Source: Mesorhizobium sp.
GTDB lineage: Bacteria; Pseudomonadota; Alphaproteobacteria; Rhizobiales; Rhizobiaceae
Length of the DNA: 5,459 nucleotides
NCBI GenBank assembly: GCA_019509685.1
Contig: JAEKLU010000316.1
Location: forward strand, 1-5,459
Direction: 5' to 3'
Shown: piece by piece, positions 3,867 to 5,459 of the stretch
Numbering within the stretch: position 1 is the stretch's first letter
Layout of the letters: each line of letters begins with the position of its first letter
The notes under the pieces: model-generated
Database searches by the model: none
Seen by the model: the letters and a program-made list of their open reading frames with translations, nothing else
Told to the model about the DNA's origin: nothing
Translations under genes and position numbers: made by a program

Positions 3867-5459
3867 CTACCCAGCACCCGTTCCCGTGCGCACCGCCTCG
3901 CGGTCGCTTTCGTCGCGGCGCAGGCGCTCGTCGGAGATCAGCACCACCGGGCACGGGCTGCGCTGCAGGACGGCCGTCGTCGTCTCGCCGAAGATGAGCT
4001 CCTCGCCCTGGCGCCTGGCCACGCCCATGACGATCAATGCCGCGTTCCTGCCGGCCTGGCGGGCGATGGCATCCGCGGCGGCGGCCCTCGAGCGGATCGC
4101 GGTTTCGATCTCGACGCCGTAGCGATCGGCAAGCGCCACGATGTCCTTCAGCACCGCCTCCCGGCGACGATGCGAGACGGTGTCGCGCGGCTCGTCGCGG
4201 CCGGCGCGCGCGACATAAAGCATCTTGACCGGTGCGCCGGTGACGGCGGCGATGGCCAGAGCCAGTTCGGCGCCGCGGCGGGCAACCGCCGTGCCGTTGA
4301 CCGGCACCAGGATCTTGCCCGACTGCGGACCGAGCCGGGGAACCTGCCGGCCGGCCGATGCCGGCTTCAGCACCAGGCAGAGCGGTCCGTCGAAGGCGCC
4401 GGCGACCTCGTTCAGCCGATGCGAGAACCCCCCTTTGGCGGTGACCGCGCGGCCGAGGCCGACCAGCAGCATGCCATAGCCCTTGCGTGCTTCCTTGGCG
4501 ACGCCTTCGGCCGACAGCACGTCATGCTGACGCCGGGTGACAGGCGCCTCGCGGGCGGGCGTCTCGTCGGATTTCCTGGCCGCCTCGCGGCTGTCCTCGG
4601 CGCCCTTCTCGATCTCGTCCAGATGCAGGCCCTCGGTCGGTTCGGCGTCGATCTCGCCGCTCGAATGCAGCACCGTCGTCGGCTTGCCGGCGCCGATGAC
4701 GCCGGCAAGATAAGCGGCGAAGCGGCCGACGACCCCCTCGTCGACCACCACCAGCAGCCGCTCGAGATTGGCGACGAAACCGCGCTGGTCGATGTCCTCG
4801 CGCTCCAGGCGCTTCTGCTCCTGCTCGGCGATCGGCAGGCGGCCCAACGCCCAGCGCAGCGTCGGCGGCATTGCCAGGGTGGTGATGACGGCCATGGTGA
4901 CGATCATGGTGAAGAGGTTGTGCGACAGCACGCCCATCGACAGGCCGATGGAGGCGACGATGACTTCGGTGGAACCACGCGCATTCATGCCGCAGCCGAC
5001 CGCGATGCCTTCGGCGCGGCTCATGCCGGCGACCTCGGCGCCAATGAAGGCGCCGCCGAACTTGCCGACGCTGGCGATGGCCACCAGCGCCACGGTGAGC
5101 AGCGCCAGTTGCGGATCGATCAAAACGGTGAGGTCGGCCGACAGGCCGGCAACGCCGAAGAACACCGGCATAAAAAGCGCGGTGATAATCCCACGCAATT
5201 GCCCTTCGATGTGGCGCGACAGGATCGGCGACTCACCGACCAGTATACCGGCGACGAAGGCGCCGAGCACCGTGTGGACGCCGATCAGATCGGTGATCAG
5301 GGCCATTGCGCCCATGATGGCGAGGATGACGGTGATGACCGCATATTCGGAACGGAAAGTGTCGTTGGTCCAGCGGATGGCGTCGAAGACGATGCGGCGT
5401 CCAAGCGTGAAGGAAAACGCCATGAAGGCGGCGACGCCAAGAATGGTGAAGGCCAGGCT
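3867..5459 (-). CDS. CPA2-family cation:proton antiporter with C-terminal universal stress protein domains (5' truncated)
   Basis: Visible are 530 C-terminal residues. The frame stays open to the window edge, so ATG 5423 (visible Met13) is not the true start. Residues 1 to about 201 are the second part of a Na+(K+)/H+ exchanger membrane domain. It includes a TM10-like segment SVGKFGGAFIGAEVAG with the conserved lysine (Lys133) and the family signature GMNARGSTEVIVA (157-169). The ion-binding acidic helix expected around TM5 lies outside the window. Two cytoplasmic USP-like modules follow: a degenerate one (about 232-368, LLVVVDEG...GMLLVGLGRA...LCLVLK) with a charged insert (about 268-305), and a clearer one (381-509, KILVPVNGTA...LIVMGVARR...CPVVLIS). 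The nucleotide-binding loop of the second is altered: G-x5-G-x5-G-E instead of G-x2-G-x9-G-S/T. The protein probably exchanges monovalent cations for protons at the inner membrane, with the USP part sensing nucleotide or stress; ion specificity is unknown. Confidence 0.9.
   Translation of the reverse strand, partial: SLAFTILGVAAFMAFSFTLGRRIVFDAIRWTNDTFRSEYAVITVILAIMGAMALITDLIGVHTVLGAFVAGILVGESPILSRHIEGQLRGIITALFMPVFFGVAGLSADLTVLIDPQLALLTVALVAIASVGKFGGAFIGAEVAGMSRAEGIAVGCGMNARGSTEVIVASIGLSMGVLSHNLFTMIVTMAVITTLAMPPTLRWALGRLPIAEQEQKRLEREDIDQRGFVANLERLLVVVDEGVVGRFAAYLAGVIGAGKPTTVLHSSGEIDAEPTEGLHLDEIEKGAEDSREAARKSDETPAREAPVTRRQHDVLSAEGVAKEARKGYGMLLVGLGRAVTAKGGFSHRLNEVAGAFDGPLCLVLKPASAGRQVPRLGPQSGKILVPVNGTAVARRGAELALAIAAVTGAPVKMLYVARAGRDEPRDTVSHRRREAVLKDIVALADRYGVEIETAIRSRAAAADAIARQAGRNAALIVMGVARRQGEELIFGETTTAVLQRSPCPVVLISDERLRRDESDREAVRTGTGAG

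Noticed and set aside
1..5459. CRISPR array, tRNA, rRNA, insertion sequence or toxin-antitoxin module
   Set aside because: No regularly spaced direct repeats, cloverleaf sequence, ribosomal RNA motifs, transposase motifs or short overlapping gene pair were seen on either strand.

Overview
The window comes from a GC-rich alphaproteobacterial chromosome, most likely a member of the Rhizobiales (Hyphomicrobiales), with Mesorhizobium as my best guess. The reasons are the strong G/C third-position bias, the protein types, and an intergenic two-hairpin element at 268-368 that I recognise from memory as resembling a dispersed repeat of rhizobial genomes. Genus assignment is inference; no rRNA or other marker is present.

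Layout, left to right. (1) The 3' end of an unrecognised plus-strand gene runs to 208. (2) A gene-free stretch at 209-369 holds a small hairpin and then the two-hairpin repeat element; its first hairpin is followed by a T-rich tract and can end transcription of the upstream gene. (3) A minus-strand VOC/glyoxalase-fold protein lies at 370-789, with a convincing Shine-Dalgarno site and a candidate sigma-70 promoter. (4) A 261-base divergent intergenic region carries a 7+7 inverted repeat. (5) A plus-strand 12-helix major facilitator (MFS) transporter occupies 1051-2259. (6) A perfect 14-bp hairpin follows its stop codon by six bases. (7) Next come a plus-strand ankyrin-repeat protein (about 2436-3041) and a multi-pass membrane protein of unknown function (about 3102-3815). 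(8) A short convergent spacer carries a further hairpin. (9) A minus-strand CPA2-type cation:proton antiporter with C-terminal universal-stress-protein (USP) modules starts beyond the right edge.

How the genes may work together: the VOC protein and the MFS carrier are divergently transcribed from one region and could share a regulator, though none is encoded here. The ankyrin protein and the membrane protein are co-directional, 60 bases apart, and could form a two-gene unit. The antiporter is transcribed towards them and separated by the 3816-3866 spacer. No mobile-element gene, CRISPR array, tRNA or rRNA gene was seen. Overall this looks like ordinary chromosome. The points most worth a second look are the intergenic repeat touching the VOC stop codon, the perfect hairpin behind the MFS gene, the ankyrin/membrane pair with its uncertain start, and the USP module with an altered nucleotide-binding loop.
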